A DNA stretch of 64,000 nt from Chrysaora quinquecirrha (lineage: Eukaryota > Cnidaria > Scyphozoa > Semaeostomeae > Pelagiidae), in contig JACTAT010000039.1 in assembly GCA_014526335.1 (NCBI GenBank), positions 6,006,373-6,070,372 of the forward strand, in the 5' to 3' direction. Of this stretch, positions 46,166-59,300 are shown one piece after another. The notes below the pieces were generated by a model. That model searched no databases. It was not told the origin of the DNA and worked only from the letters and a program-made list of their open reading frames with translations. How positions within the stretch are numbered: position 1 is the stretch's first letter; every line of letters begins with the position of its first letter. The translations under genes were made by a program, and so were the position numbers.

Positions 46166-46445
46166 GGCAATGTAAATATCTCTGATTCGATGAATTGAAT
46201 AAGAAGAATATAGTTATATTTTTTCAGGCCATGTGGGAAATAGTCAGATATATTTGCAAGCTACTTTGAAGAAAATACGCGAGTTTTGATTTCGCTCTAT
46301 CCTTTGCGATTTGGAAGTAAGCTGACTATTTCCCACATGGCCTGAAAAAATATAACTATATTCTTCTTATTCAATTCATCGAATCAGAGATATTTGCATT
46401 GCCATTCTGGCGATCTTTTGACTGACATTTTTTCGCCCCAATTCA
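46124..46445. repeat. Foldback: 124-bp inverted repeat at the right edge of the satellite
   Basis: The left arm 46124-46247 and the right arm 46322-46445 are reverse complements over 124 bp with only one difference seen (AATGTAAAT against AATGCAAAT). They are separated by a 74-bp spacer. The outer 40-50 bp of the left arm is the diverged end of the last satellite unit, so the right arm carries an inverted copy of the array edge. The minus-strand frame at 46376-46561 lies partly in the right arm and is not credible. Confidence 0.9.
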
Positions 46446-47066
46446 CATTTATTCACATTGCACAATCTTCTGAAAGCACTAGCACGTGCGTGAAACAAAA
46501 TTTCAATCAAGTCCCTTAGTGCGTTCTGCTCGGACTGCATCCTTTTTCCAAGATTGTTCATTCGAGAAAGCTTGTTATTTAGGAGACAAATGAGTTTAAA
46601 AGCGCTAGTTTTTGATAGAAAAACTTATAAAACGCACTGTCTTATGACCCCAGACATTGTAACGAAGAATTTACTGCCAAATGTTGGACGGAAGCGACAG
46701 AAATTACAAATTTTGAAGGTAATTTTCTAAAATAATCCATAAAACCAACATCGCTTGGAAGGCCTAAAAATTTCCTTGGTCCAGTTTTTATGCATTACCT
46801 CACACGCGTTTTCAGGCTTCGCAGTGTGAAGTAATAGACAAATTGATAGGAAATGGCTTCAACGCACGAAAACGCAGGATAGGTTTTTATCCTAGATTGA
46901 AGCAATTACTACATCAAAAGACTGTATATACCTATTGAAGGCTATTAAGGAAAGCTTAAATAGATTTGCAAGCCATTTTAGACGAAATAAGCGAGTTTTG
47001 AACATTGGTTTTGAACATCTGAGATCTACATGACTTCCCTTCAATGATGTAGACATCGGCAACATT
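46446..47066. other. Spacer between satellite and ALG6 3' end, with a direct repeat
   Basis: 46965-47001 (TTTGCAAGCCATTTTAGACG...) is a diverged direct copy of 46254-46289 in the foldback spacer (TTTGCAAGCTACTTTGAAGA...); both run on to CGAGTTTTGA. No gene recognised. Confidence 0.6.
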
Positions 47067-47205
47067 TATACTCACTACACGAGTCTCTAGTTTACGCTCC
47101 TCTTATTTCTGATTTGTCACTCCAACAGATTTCTCACACTGAGCGATAGTAGAAAACAACAACAACAACATCGAGCGAAGTAGTGGGACTTATGTAGTGA
47201 GTCTA
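47067..47205. mobile_element. TAGACT-family MITE, subfamily A copy 3 (reverse orientation)
   Basis: 139 bp, the reverse complement of the copies at 6334 and 12667: the (CAA)n run precedes CATCGAGCGAAGTAGTGGGA and the end is GTGAGTCTA. Perfect 9-bp duplication GGCAACATT at 47058-47066 and 47206-47214. It lies just downstream of the ALG6 stop and may fall in its 3' untranslated region. Confidence 0.92.
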
Positions 47206-47322
47206 GGCAACATTAGGCCAGAGGACCAGAGAGAAAAGTCAAGAAGATAAACGCATGTGTATTCAATAAGTATTACTTCAATTTTGTTAAAATCATAATC
47301 TGTAGTGAGTTAAAAAGAGTAA

Positions 47323-50300
47323 CTAGTCTCTAAATATATAATAGTCTTGAGGTTTTGAGTTTCTGATTTGTAAATAATTGAAATATAGCAATGCAAGAAG
47401 AAAGTGTCCACAAGAATAAACTGCAAACAAAACTGGAAAAAGATCAGGAAGGCGACTTGGTGGCTTCAATATTGCTGCTGAGAGATGGATTGCAACTGCT
47501 CCAATCAATGATAGAAGAAACTAAGAAGAAAATACCAGAAATAAACGATTAGTCTTCTAAAACAATTTTGATATTTCAAACAATTTTGATATAATGTTTT
47601 CCTAGACTGATTACCTGAGTCCCAGTTATTGCTCATGAGACCGAGGCTAGCACTAAAAGGAGATCGCTCAAACTGTAGTTTGAGCGTCCAGCAATTCAAT
47701 TCAATAGCGAAACTACGACTCAGGTAATCAGTCTAATGTTTTCCTACACTAGCATGCTCATTTGGGAAGCTCAGATGCAGCTTTGCGACAACCTCTCAAG
47801 ATTTTAGGCCCTGGCCAAACGATCAAACATTGTTGGTCCAACATTTTAAAATTTGTTTTACAACAACAAAAAATAATCCATCTTAATTTTAGAGGGCGCT
47901 AATTAGGCCGTTATCTCAAGAACGATATCGTGCATTTCCGCTGCACAAAGAGCGGTGCTAACAAATTTCAACTGAAATATATAGCTTTTGACATGCTGAA
48001 TTCAAATTTTTTTGTTCACATTCTCAGAAACCCGCAGTTTTTCGAAAAATCCCCTGCAAAGTTACGAAATTTTGACTTGGCGGCGCCCTTGATGTGACAT
48101 TGATTTACATCGATAAGAGACCAAATATAAATGGCGCAAAACCCCGGGAAATATAAAGCCATCCCGGGAAAGGCAAAATGGCGGAAGCTAGTGGAGGGAA
48201 ACAATGTCTTATCCACATTCCCAATAAAACAGGCGCTTTGCAAAAGTTTACTGTGCATGCCGCTACAAAAGTAAGAGAATTCTGTCGCCGATGGGTTCAT
48301 CTAGATGGAAGTCAGCAGATGTAAGTTCCAATTTCCTTCTCTAGTGGCTCTGCAAAGACAAAGTAAAATAAAATTACATCAAGGGGGGCTCTGCATTTAT
48401 AAAATGCACACAAATTCAAGTTTCAAAACTTTGCTGCAAAATGTAATGAAAAGTTAACACATTATCGCTGGCAGACCAAGACAAGAAAGTATGAGGTAAA
48501 TTTCTAAAAACTGTCAAACTAGAAGCTGCCGTAGTACAGCTGCTCATACCCTGGCTCCACCATTAAACATGGTTTATTTCAGATGGTTCCATAAAATCTT
48601 ACCTTATGAAGCAAAAAGAAGCTCTGTCATTTCAAGATAATGACTCCAAAATGCAAAGGTTGGATTGTTCGCACTTTCTTTGGCAATGTAGGTGTCATAT
48701 TGATTGGTTATTCTGGAAAATGAGTCGGACTCCAATTCTTCTTGAAATCCATCTCCTGGATATGCATTGCATAGATTTTCGCACTCTTCAGCCAGAGAGA
48801 CATCATTAGAGGCATCTGAATCGAGAAAAGCTTGTGAAGCTTTTGCAGTGCTTCAGTCATGACCTTGTGACAGTAGATACTTCTGTTGTAATGTTTGCCA
48901 GACATTGCTCCTTTAACTGAAGACTGTCCAATAATATCTGATTCAATAAGTATATCCTGAAAAGCAGATTGAATCAACACAATAGTACTAAGGTATACAA
49001 TGTTTGTTAGTATTGTTAGTGACAATATGCTTCTTGGAATTACTTTCGGCAGGAAAGTATGTGCAAGGCTTGTACTATATGATATACTTTATTTCAATGC
49101 AAAACTGAGTACAAACCTGCAATCCAGCATCTCTGAACTGCCTTGCTATTGCACTTAGAAATGACATGATTGCATGGAAGGCTCCCAATCTCACCACGAA
49201 TCTGTTCAGGAAAACTTCCTCCTTCCATCTGATCTGTTGAATCTTAGCATATATTGCTTCGTCAAAGACAAGAACAACACATTGCAGGGCAAGCTGATCA
49301 GCAATTTTCAGGCTTCTCTGTAGGACTGTGTGGATTGTTGCATATTCACTAGGTGAACCATCAATTATTGGTAGATATCTAATTTTTGAGGTTGGTGGAA
49401 TTGCTGAACTCATGAGCGGAACATTAAAGCCAGACCAATCAGGAAGCAATCTTTGATTTGATTGGTGTGATTTCATTAGGATGTATGCTAAATCTTTTCT
49501 TTTTGGAAGATCTTGCTCTGTAGATATGTCTTCTATGCTTATATTCTCAGCCATCTCTAGCAGCTTTGGTGACTTTTTTTCCCAATTGAGTATGGGATCA
49601 ACTGTGTTGATGTGGGTCCCCGTCCTTTTTTCACCCTTTCATAACTCCTTTGGACTATTGGAACATCTTCAGATGCTTCCTCTTTCTGAATTATTATGCC
49701 TGCAACGATGTGAGTTTGTGATCTTGTCTCTTCATTAAAATCATCATTATCAAATACTAAGAATGTGAATTTATTAGGAGCTATGTCCTTTGGAATTGCA
49801 GCCTCTGATTTCATCGACAATTTGGCTAAATCAGTTTCATGTGTGAGTGTGGCTCCATGACTTGTGCAATGTCCAAATCCATTTAGTATCTTTGCAAGTT
49901 TAGACCTCTTTCTTCTTGCATATGATGCAATGCTCCGGAAGAACATGCTTGCTTCTTGGTCTTTCTTTGGTATTATTCTGAGTTTCAATCATGCCGGATA
50001 GTCGCGATGATTTGCGAAAAGAAGATTGTTCGAGTAATGAATCAAGGCTTGGAGACAAATTTCCTTCTTGGCCTACTGGTGCAACCTCTTCTCTCCTCTT
50101 CTTGATTCTTCTCTCTGCTCTCTCGACTTGCTGCTTGTCACAAAACCGAACATAACATTCTTTATGGTAGAATAGCTGTTCTTGTTCGTTGACGTTGGCA
50201 ATTTTTTCAGGCCATGATTCAACATCGTCAGCGATTCTAGACGCAATAACTTGCTAACTTCCATCTAGATGAACCCACCGGCGACAGAATTCTCTTACTT

Positions 50301-53300
50301 TTGTAGCGGCATGCACAGTAAACTTTTGCAAAGCGCCTGTTTTATTGGGAATGTGGATAAGACATTGTTTCCTTCCACTAGCTTCCGCCATTTTTCCTTT
50401 CCCGGGATGGCTTTTTTATTTCCCGGGGTTTTGCGCCATTTATATTTGGTCTCTTATCGATGTAAATCAATGTCACATCAAGGGCGCCGCCAAGTCAAAA
50501 TTTCGTAACTTTGCAGGGGATTTTTCGAAAAACTGCGGGTTTCTGAGAATGTGAACAAAGAAATTTGAATTCAGCATGTCAAAAGCTATATATTTCAGTT
50601 GAAATTTGTTAGCACCGCTCTTTGTGCAGCGAAACCGTTTTAAAGTTATGATAGCAGTTCACAGGTAACGGCCTAAATTGGAGGGAGGTGCATATAAAAA
50701 TTTCCTTTCTTGAAAGGGGGAGCTTATATCCGGGGAAGTGCTCATTCGGGTTGGAGCGTTAATTAAAGAAAATACTGACATCGCCCTCGATTAAAAGACA
50801 GTATACTACCGTTTTTCAAAGCATTTCTCGTGAGCTTCTCAATAAACAAAAAGGGTAGCATGGTAAATAAAGCATTTTTCTGCATCAAAGGGGCTTCACG
50901 TCCATTTCCTTTATCCTTCGTGATCGAGGTAGGTACACAAAGTTCTTGAAATCAAAAGAATACATATTACATGTTTGAGGATCGTTTCACTTTTCCAAAA
51001 ACTGAGCCCATGCAACAAAGGATTATTTGAAATGTCAATATGTGCACTAGGTTTATGAACAAATGAAAGGAATCCAGGACAGTAAGAGCCCCTTCAAATG
51101 AGAAATCTCTAAGGCTTTTAGTCGAAGCGCTTTGAATGAACAACATTATCATTCAGCGAGAAAACCAGAGATTCATCTCGCCCTTATCTACGTCAACAAT
51201 AAGTAGGGGCTTTGACTAGGTTAATTACAAAAGTCGTAGATTTGCTCCCAGCCCCCTACTCAACAACAACAACACCAATAACAACAACAACAACTATTTT
51301 CTGCTTTAAAAATTTTTTTGAATGAATTGAATTGAGGTGAAGGTAGAGAAACTACGAGTCGTGTAGTACGTCTAGGCTTTGACCAGACACCGGTCTGAAC
51401 TCAAGGCACCAGGAATTTCAAGGAGCTTCGAAATTTCTCATTTGTAGAAATTAAAAGGCAAAAATTAATGTGGAGACCTTTAACAGTATGGTAACCTGGC
51501 AGATGAAAGGCTTCTGTGACTGGGGTAGGTCCCTGTACGATAAACATAACAAAGTAATGAGTAATAACTTCGCTTAGAGTACTTACACAGTAACGGAATA
51601 GTTTATTGTAGGACCTGAAGTCGAAGATTAAAGACACCAGAAGAAGAAACAGGATCAATAATGCTATGTACGATGTTGCTTGGCCATCTCTCTCAAGAAG
51701 TGGATACATACTGTAAAAGAAATTATTAACAAGCTTTAATTGATTTAACGGATATTTTCAAAAGTATTATCATGTAAAGCTTATATATAAGTAAGGACAG
51801 CTGCAGTAGGTGTTGGTGCAGCGACAATAATCAATGGGTCCCAATGGCTTCATTTTTAGGGCGTTTACCCTATCATAAAATATAGCTCCTAAGATAAGAC
51901 TTGAAAACTAAGAGAAGAGTAACTAAGAGGTGTGCCACAAAAATTTTTAAAGATCTGGCTAAACTGAGACATGTCGTGCGCGACATTGATGTCCCCTCGG
52001 TGTCTCCCACTTAAACTACCTCGGAAACTTTGTAGCGAGAGACACGCAAATGTCACTAGGAGACAACAGAAACATGGCTTGTCTCCGAGACATGCAAATG
52101 ACTCAAGCCACCCTTGGAGATACGTGGAATACAGTGTGGCACGCGACGAGTCTCCTAGTTAAGCCATAGCTTGTGATACGACATATTTATCATGGAAAAA
52201 ACCCTTGACCAGACTAGTCATGTGTAATCGTTCATCGATTTCGAATGATCACACAACTGCTTACCTAAAACACGATATCAAGAGAAACCAGACGCATTCA
52301 AGTGGCCAACCAGGCAGCAGTAGACATATTGGCCTGAATGAACAAAACAGATTAAAGGTATGTTTTTGTATTCGCAATGAAAAGTGCATTAACTCATTAA
52401 CAAAGCTGCGCCTATATAAAGGTGCTTGCTATCTGTACAATACAATGTGATCTTAACAGTTGACATGAAATACTTACAGTGCAACGATTAGTATTGATTT
52501 CTCATGAACTTGAAATGAAAATAGGAAAAATGCCAGGGAGCAGTTGACCTAAAATGAAAAAACCAACAATTGATTTTAAAGAAGATTTAAAAAGCAGCAC
52601 TGACAAAAAAATGGAACGCTTGGGAAACGGGAGCACAGACTGACGGCGAAATATAATCTTATTCAATTAGTATGCGATGATCAATATCAGTGGTGATGGT
52701 GTTTGATGAAGGTGAAATGGTAAAGTAGCTAGAATCTCAGTTGTAGGTTAACTAATCGAGACCCAGGCCCTGGCTGTAACGCTACCGTAGCTGGGGCATG
52801 ACTTACTGGAATTTTTGTTTTATGCTTTTTTCAAATTATGCATCAAAAATTTTTGAAAAACCGTGTGACACAGCACCTTCTTTGGACCAGCTTAGTAGTA
52901 ACACAAAATGAGGTTTGCGAGATTTTCGCTGGAACAGACCAACCTCGTCCCCAGGCCCCAAATCGAATTTCCTCGAATCTCAACCGTCAAATCGATTTTG
53001 GCCCTGGTACCGGCCACAAAATCTGCAAAATACTGGCAATGTTGGCCTAGGCATAAAAACAAGATGTAGATTCTGAAAGCAGATATTCTTAGAAAGGAAA
53101 TGCAAAGAATTTCATTGATAACTGAAAGGTGTGAAATTTTGAAGAAACTGTGACGTCACTTAAAATTTCTATTGTTTGAACAGCCAATCAAATTGCGAAT
53201 AGGCAAAGCCGATACCAGGGTCGAATATGGACAGCGGAGTTTCACGTAGAGGCCTATTCACCCTGGGGACGAGGTTGGGAACTGCCAGCCAAGGAGCGCT

Positions 53301-56300
53301 GTTTATAAACGACTGGTTGTTTGTTCATTGACATGGGTCGGGTGTTTATGCCTGCATCGTGTCTCTATCTACCTGTTACCTGTAGGATTTCATACTGTTT
53401 TCGTTTCAAAATTTTGTTCAGTTATCTTATTCACTGTTCTTTCCATAAACTTTTCGTGTACCTGAGCTTCATTTCTACTCTGCAAATCACCTGAAGGTTT
53501 CTTTCATTTGGAAACTCGCTTCAGCTTGACCTATTCTGCATGCTATATAAGTTGTATACGAATTCATTCAGCCACATATCAAAATAATCTAAAACGAAAT
53601 TCTTCTTACCAAACTGAGAACGAATCTTCGAAAAGTTGGACGGAAGAATAGATTAACGCACGGTGGAATACATGATGCAAGAGTTGTAGCAAAACTGAAA
53701 AGAAAGTAATGAGATATGTTACATTATGTTAAAAATCCCTTAATTTAAACGAAACGTCTGCGAAAGCAGCAATAAAATATTGTCTAGAAAGAATTTCAAG
53801 GTTTAGCATCCAGAAAAGGTCTAGTACAGAAGGAATTTAATTGCTTACTTACGTATGGTAGCTAACTTGTATTGTTTACCTACTTCACTATACAAATGGA
53901 AAAGAAACACCTTTCTGTAGCTCAAAATGCAATCAGCTACTTTTTATTTTGCGTGCGAGCGATGTTGCGCCTCCTCCGCAGAGCAGGGTTTTTTGCTGTG
54001 ATGTCGAAGCACTTACTGAGGCACATCAGTCAATTGTAAGACAATAGGCTCGGTTAACTCTAAGAGACTAACCCAAAATAGTTACTTTTAGGCATCTCGA
54101 GTGTGTTTTGCGAACGATTAGCATATATGTAAAAATAATTTCTTTCAAAATAGCTAAAAAATGTATGTGGCGTAAAATCTATCCATAATGTTACAACATC
54201 TATGTAGCACGTATTGGTATCAGGTCGATTCGCCCAACCTCCGTTTCGCCCAAGTTCCTTTTCGCCCAAGCTGGACTTTTCACCGAACATTCTTTGTCGT
54301 TTCGCCCAACTAAATTATTTGCTATTTATCACTATTATCTTCACTTAAACAGTCACCAGTGTCAAAATCGGGGGTTTGGGGACAGAGCCCCAATGCTATC
54401 AATGAAATAATTGACAAATTACACGAAAGAAGTTGTCTGTGTCATTTCAGGTTGGGCGAAACTTATGTTTTATGGATGAGTTGGTATTAGTCAACCTCGT
54501 CCCCAGGGTGAATAGGCCTCTACGTGAAACTCCGCTGTCCATATTTGACCCTGGTATCAGCCTTGTCTATTCGCAATTTGATTGGCTGCTCAAACAATAG
54601 AAATTTTAAGTGACGTCACAGTTTCTTCAAAATTTCACACCAAAATAGGCCGAAAACTAGGTGAAAAACATCTATAAAAACCAAAAATTTATGCTACATG
54701 TAATATTTTATCTTGTCTGACAGTTATCAATGAAATTCTTTGCATTTCCTTTCCAAGAACATCTGCTTCCGGAATCTACATCTTGTTTTATGCCTAGGCC
54801 AAAATTGCCAGTATTTCGGCAGATTTTGTGGCCGGTACCAGGGCCAAAATCGATTTGACGGTTGAGATTCGAGGAAATTCGAGTTGGAGCCTGGGGACAA
54901 GGTTGGGTATTAGTATATTCCCGAAAAGAAGGCAGGAGTATAATAACCATCAATAAACTTGTAACTACAATTACCAAAGTTGTAAGATTCTTTGCGACGA
55001 TAGAATATTTTTCACTTTTAAGACGACTGAGATCGCGCACCAGAAATTTGCAACTTTATCCTGGAAGAATAGACGTTCAATAGACAGCAATAACTCACAA
55101 AGGTTAAAAAAGTGGAGGAGAGTACTAGCTGGCTGCCATTGTCAAAAAGTACGCACAGGTCAATGCGATAACGCGGTCACATAATCTCGCCTTTCCCTGA
55201 TAGGTATAGCGATTCCTATGCAATGAAAACCAACAAGTATGTGCGGCAGTTCATTGAATTTCTGCACAAAAAATGGCTGTGCCCTGTTTGATCTTATTAG
55301 CTGCTGAGTATAAGCAAACCGAGAATGTCAGTGATCACATACCAGATTTATACATACACATGCCATCCTTGATATCGCTTCTCCAGTCAAAAGCAGCAGT
55401 TAATTCGTAACATGTCATAGACTTGTACTTGAAACCGGAAGTGATCACTGTCAATAGTTTATTATATCCCCCATACTGGACCGATACATTATTTTCATTA
55501 TCATTAGACGTATCTACCCCCCCCCCCAACAATATACAGCTGCTCGTCTCAGCAAGTCCATACTGTTCTGCAAAAAGAATAACAAAAAGGGGAGATAAAA
55601 GGCTGTTCTCAGTTTGTACATTCCCTTTAAGATAAGCAAGATATGCCGTACGGGCGATGTCTTGCCAGTAGGAGCAAAAAAATGAACTTGCACAGCGTAC
55701 TAAAGAATACTGTCACACGTTTTAAAACAAATATAGCTCATAGCTGTAAGAAACATAGAAATATACAGTTATACAATACTGAAGGAAACCAAATCCAGAG
55801 ACCATTAAGTAAACACTTAACACACTATGCTTACGTATCCCTGTGTAATAATCCCTAACAAACTTTAAGTACCAATACAAATCTAGGTAATCCGCGACAA
55901 GACTTAAAAAAAGGTTCATTACCTCATAAAGTCCTCTCGCTACAGGAAATATCCTATGTAACACTTGAAGCGCTGAAGACAAATCACCAAGGAATGGCAG
56001 CCAACTATAAAGTAAAAGCAAAGCCGAAAATAAGTATGGTTAACGTGTAATCTGAAAATTTTACTTTACTTTAAGTAGTTTTTGTAAATCAAAAACAACA
56101 CCGGGCTTTCAAAATGCAAAAACTGTTATTTGAAAGTAATAGAGCCCTCATTACAATAGAACTAGTGAAAAACGCACTATATATATGATTCTATATCAGA
56201 CCTTCAGCTTATAACGGCTTTCGAAAGTCTAGCATTCACATTTGAGGGAACCTCACGTAACTATTAATCCACTGGTCTTTTCTATATGAGGTGCAAGCAA

Positions 56301-59300
56301 TGATGAAAAAAATTTAACAGGAAATTTTTCTAATTTGAAGTGGTTCTAACTTATTCGCGTGCAAAAAGACAAATGTAAAAGCATCCACATACCACAGTGC
56401 GAATACACCAATCACAGTGAAACCGATGCCCAAAAGCTTTTTGATCGTTTTCCACCTGGAACCAAAGAAAACAAAATGATGCAGAAATGAATGGCTTTGT
56501 CATTTCGAGCTTGTAAAAGTAGTTATCTAAGGATAATTATTTGTAATAAAACAAGTTTAGCGTAAGAATAGGAAAGAAAGGTGAAGACACTACTAGTAGC
56601 TTCCGCTCCAGCTGAAACAAGCTAAACGTGAATGAAAAAATAGAAGAACCTAGATTTATTACCTAGGCGTAGGTAGCGCTATTAAAAAGAATTGCTCGAC
56701 GCTCAAACTATACTGAAGCGAATAACAACAACATCAATTTAACTCAATGTGAGCGAGCGTTAGGGACCTGAGAGAAGTCTAAGAAGAACCATTACGAACC
56801 TACTGCTGATTAAAGGGCAAGGGTTAACAAATCTCCTAATTATACATTGAGAGATAAGATAAGGGAAACACTGTTAAGATTAATTATTGGTCTTATTATA
56901 TCCCGGAGAAACGAAAGAAAATTAGAAAAACCAAATAAAAAAGGAAAAAAAATAAGAAACGGTACAGAAACATGTCAGAACAAAGCAAGAAACTAAACAA
57001 AATGAAACAAACCAAACGAAAAGAAAAAGTTGCGAGAAACAGTGGAACCACCTCTGGGCATACTAGAAAAAGCAAAAAGAAAAAGAAAAGGAAACAGGAC
57101 AAAAAAACTCAAAACTAAAAACAAAGAAAACGTAACAAAGAGCATACCAAAGCAAACAAAAATGACGCAAAAAAAAGAAAACCAAAAAAAGAGCGATACA
57201 AACATAACAACCCAAAAGGAAGAGACTCAACAAAATAACACAAACTAAAGTAAAACAAAAATAAAAAAGGAAAACAAACGTAACAAAAAAGCAAAACATA
57301 AAATGAAATAAACAAAATGAAATAAAACGAAGCAAAACAAAACAAACGAACAACATGAACAACAAACAAATCAAAACAAAGAAAATCCATACGACATAAA
57401 AAGTAACAAAACACTATAAAAACTAAACGACTGGCAAACGAGTGAAAGATGAAAGTAATCAATAAACAGTTAGTGCTGTATTCTCGTACCATGAACTTTG
57501 TTTCCAACACAATCCAGCTAAGTAGAAAAAGAAAGGGAATGCATGGTAAAGCTCCATTTGTTTATAGTTTAAGGCGAGGCTAAAAAAGGCAGCTCCAAAG
57601 AGTTCTTTCTTGTGAAATAAGCAAACAATCGCCCAAAGTGTAAGACCGAGACTGATGCAGTTATATCTGAGGAATGTTAAAGGAATATAATGTAAAATTA
57701 TGTATGCATATATAAATAAATAAGATGGATACAAAGCCAAAGTTAAAGGAAGTTTTTCGGCGATTTAAACGAGCAATTTAAGTTAAGAGCGTGACTTTGA
57801 GCAAGCAGTTGAAGAGTAAATATATTCGGACTTTTTAAGATTGTGTTTCTGACACTGTATTAGACATGATAGTCACCATTTATCATGACAAGCCTTTGAT
57901 GTTTAGTAACATATTTAGTAAGCAGTTGGTTTGAGTTCTAAATCCGCAAAAACCTGTATACAAAGAAACTTCAGGAAAAGGATTCTCTAGGCATTAAAGT
58001 CGAAATATCATAGAATCAAAATCTACAGGTTTTTCTTCATTTTGTGTCGATTTGTAATGCAAGATCTCTGAAGACTTAAAGCAGTTTAATCAACAGTACG
58101 CTAAGGCTGCCTCTCTTGAAGGTTTAATTTATCACATTATTGTACATACAGCAAATGAATACTGATTATCGATTTCAGTAGCATTTCATAGAAAGCTCTT
58201 CAATGCCAAATACTTTGCAAAAAGGATACTGAAAATGGCCATGATCAATCAAAATCAGCCCAGGATAAGCGAGGATCAATCCACACAGCAAGCCCTAGAA
58301 AGAAATCACTTTATCATCAAATTATAAAGCTCTCAGACTTGGGGAAAAGTTATGGAAAAATTTTCATTGAAGTCGAAATCTTTTGCATTAATCAAATTAG
58401 CTGTTATCGAAATGTTATGTGGCTACAGAAATGACAATCTGGTTCATAAAAAGTGAAAGAACCATGATAATTATCTACTTTGCCACATGGAATTAAAGGG
58501 AGTATTATTCTAAGGCCGTTGAAATTTACGCGATCGGACATTAACTCGAATAAATAGTTGTTTAATATTGCGCGAGTTGATATCAACGCTAATTACCAAA
58601 GCATTTGGATTTTTTATGCCCAAAGATGGAAAAAATAATGCCAGGCTAAAATTACTGAGGTTTTAAATAACGTTGGTTCAATAATGGATGAAAAACTTTG
58701 TATTCAGGTTGGAAGTGGGGCCAGTAGCAGTGTTTTCAACAAAACATCAAGAAAAGGCAATGACTTGTTACAGCGATGAACGTTTGAACTCTTCAATTCA
58801 TTCTTTTGATCTTCCCGCTGCATCCCGCTAGCTGATCGGTGCTTAAAACACAATGCCAGTTTGCATTCGCTTTCTGATTGGCGCAATTCAATCCGCATCT
58901 GCGTATAAATTCCGCTTTAGTCATTTGTTTTGGTCTATTTCTGATGTTTATACTCTGAAGAGTGTCCGAAGAAAAAAAGCTTTTAAGTATCATGCCTGAA
59001 AATGTTTCTACTGTTTATCGCAATTCTAAACTTTGGTCTAGCAGTTTTTGAGGCTGCCTGCAGGCTAGACATTCAGTTGCACCATCCAAAAATTGCCAAT
59101 GTAAGTAGAGATATTATAGTAATAAAGTGGATCTACATAGACATTAAATTTTATTTACAAATATCTAAGAATGAGGATACCTTTTTCTTTGTTGCAGGGT
59201 TTTGCAAGCATGTGTGGACAAATGCGTAAACAGCAGAAATATAGACCAATGCATCAGCAATCACAACTACAAGAAAAAATATGCAATAGTGAAAAAAAGC

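Larger units (their letters stand above)
47906..50673. mobile_element. 2.8-kb DNA transposon with arms of about 410 bp, ALG6 intron 14
   Basis: The left arm (47906 to about 48316) and the right arm (about 50254 to 50673) are reverse complements with few differences except at the extreme tips. The ends read TTAGGCCGTTA and TAACGGCCTAA; because these are palindromic, a target duplication cannot be separated from the terminus. The interior encodes a decayed transposase on the minus strand (separate entry). Each arm holds a probable promoter region plus an inward-facing start codon and first coding segment. I recall the encoded protein family as abundant in cnidarians but could not assign it to a named superfamily. 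Confidence 0.9.

Noticed and set aside
48016..48300. Minus-strand 94-codon frame in the left transposon arm as a gene
   Set aside because: It is antisense to the duplicated transposase start and is mirrored in the other arm; a shadow of the terminal repeat.
55335..55635. Overlapping 65- and 70-codon frames in ALG6 intron 9
   Set aside because: The flanking ALG6 exons join in phase without this region and no homologue is recognised.
57063..57510. Phe/Leu-rich minus-strand frames as membrane proteins
   Set aside because: They arise from the A-rich, T-poor tract; composition explains the hydrophobicity. Only 57490-57666 is coding (ALG6 exon 7).
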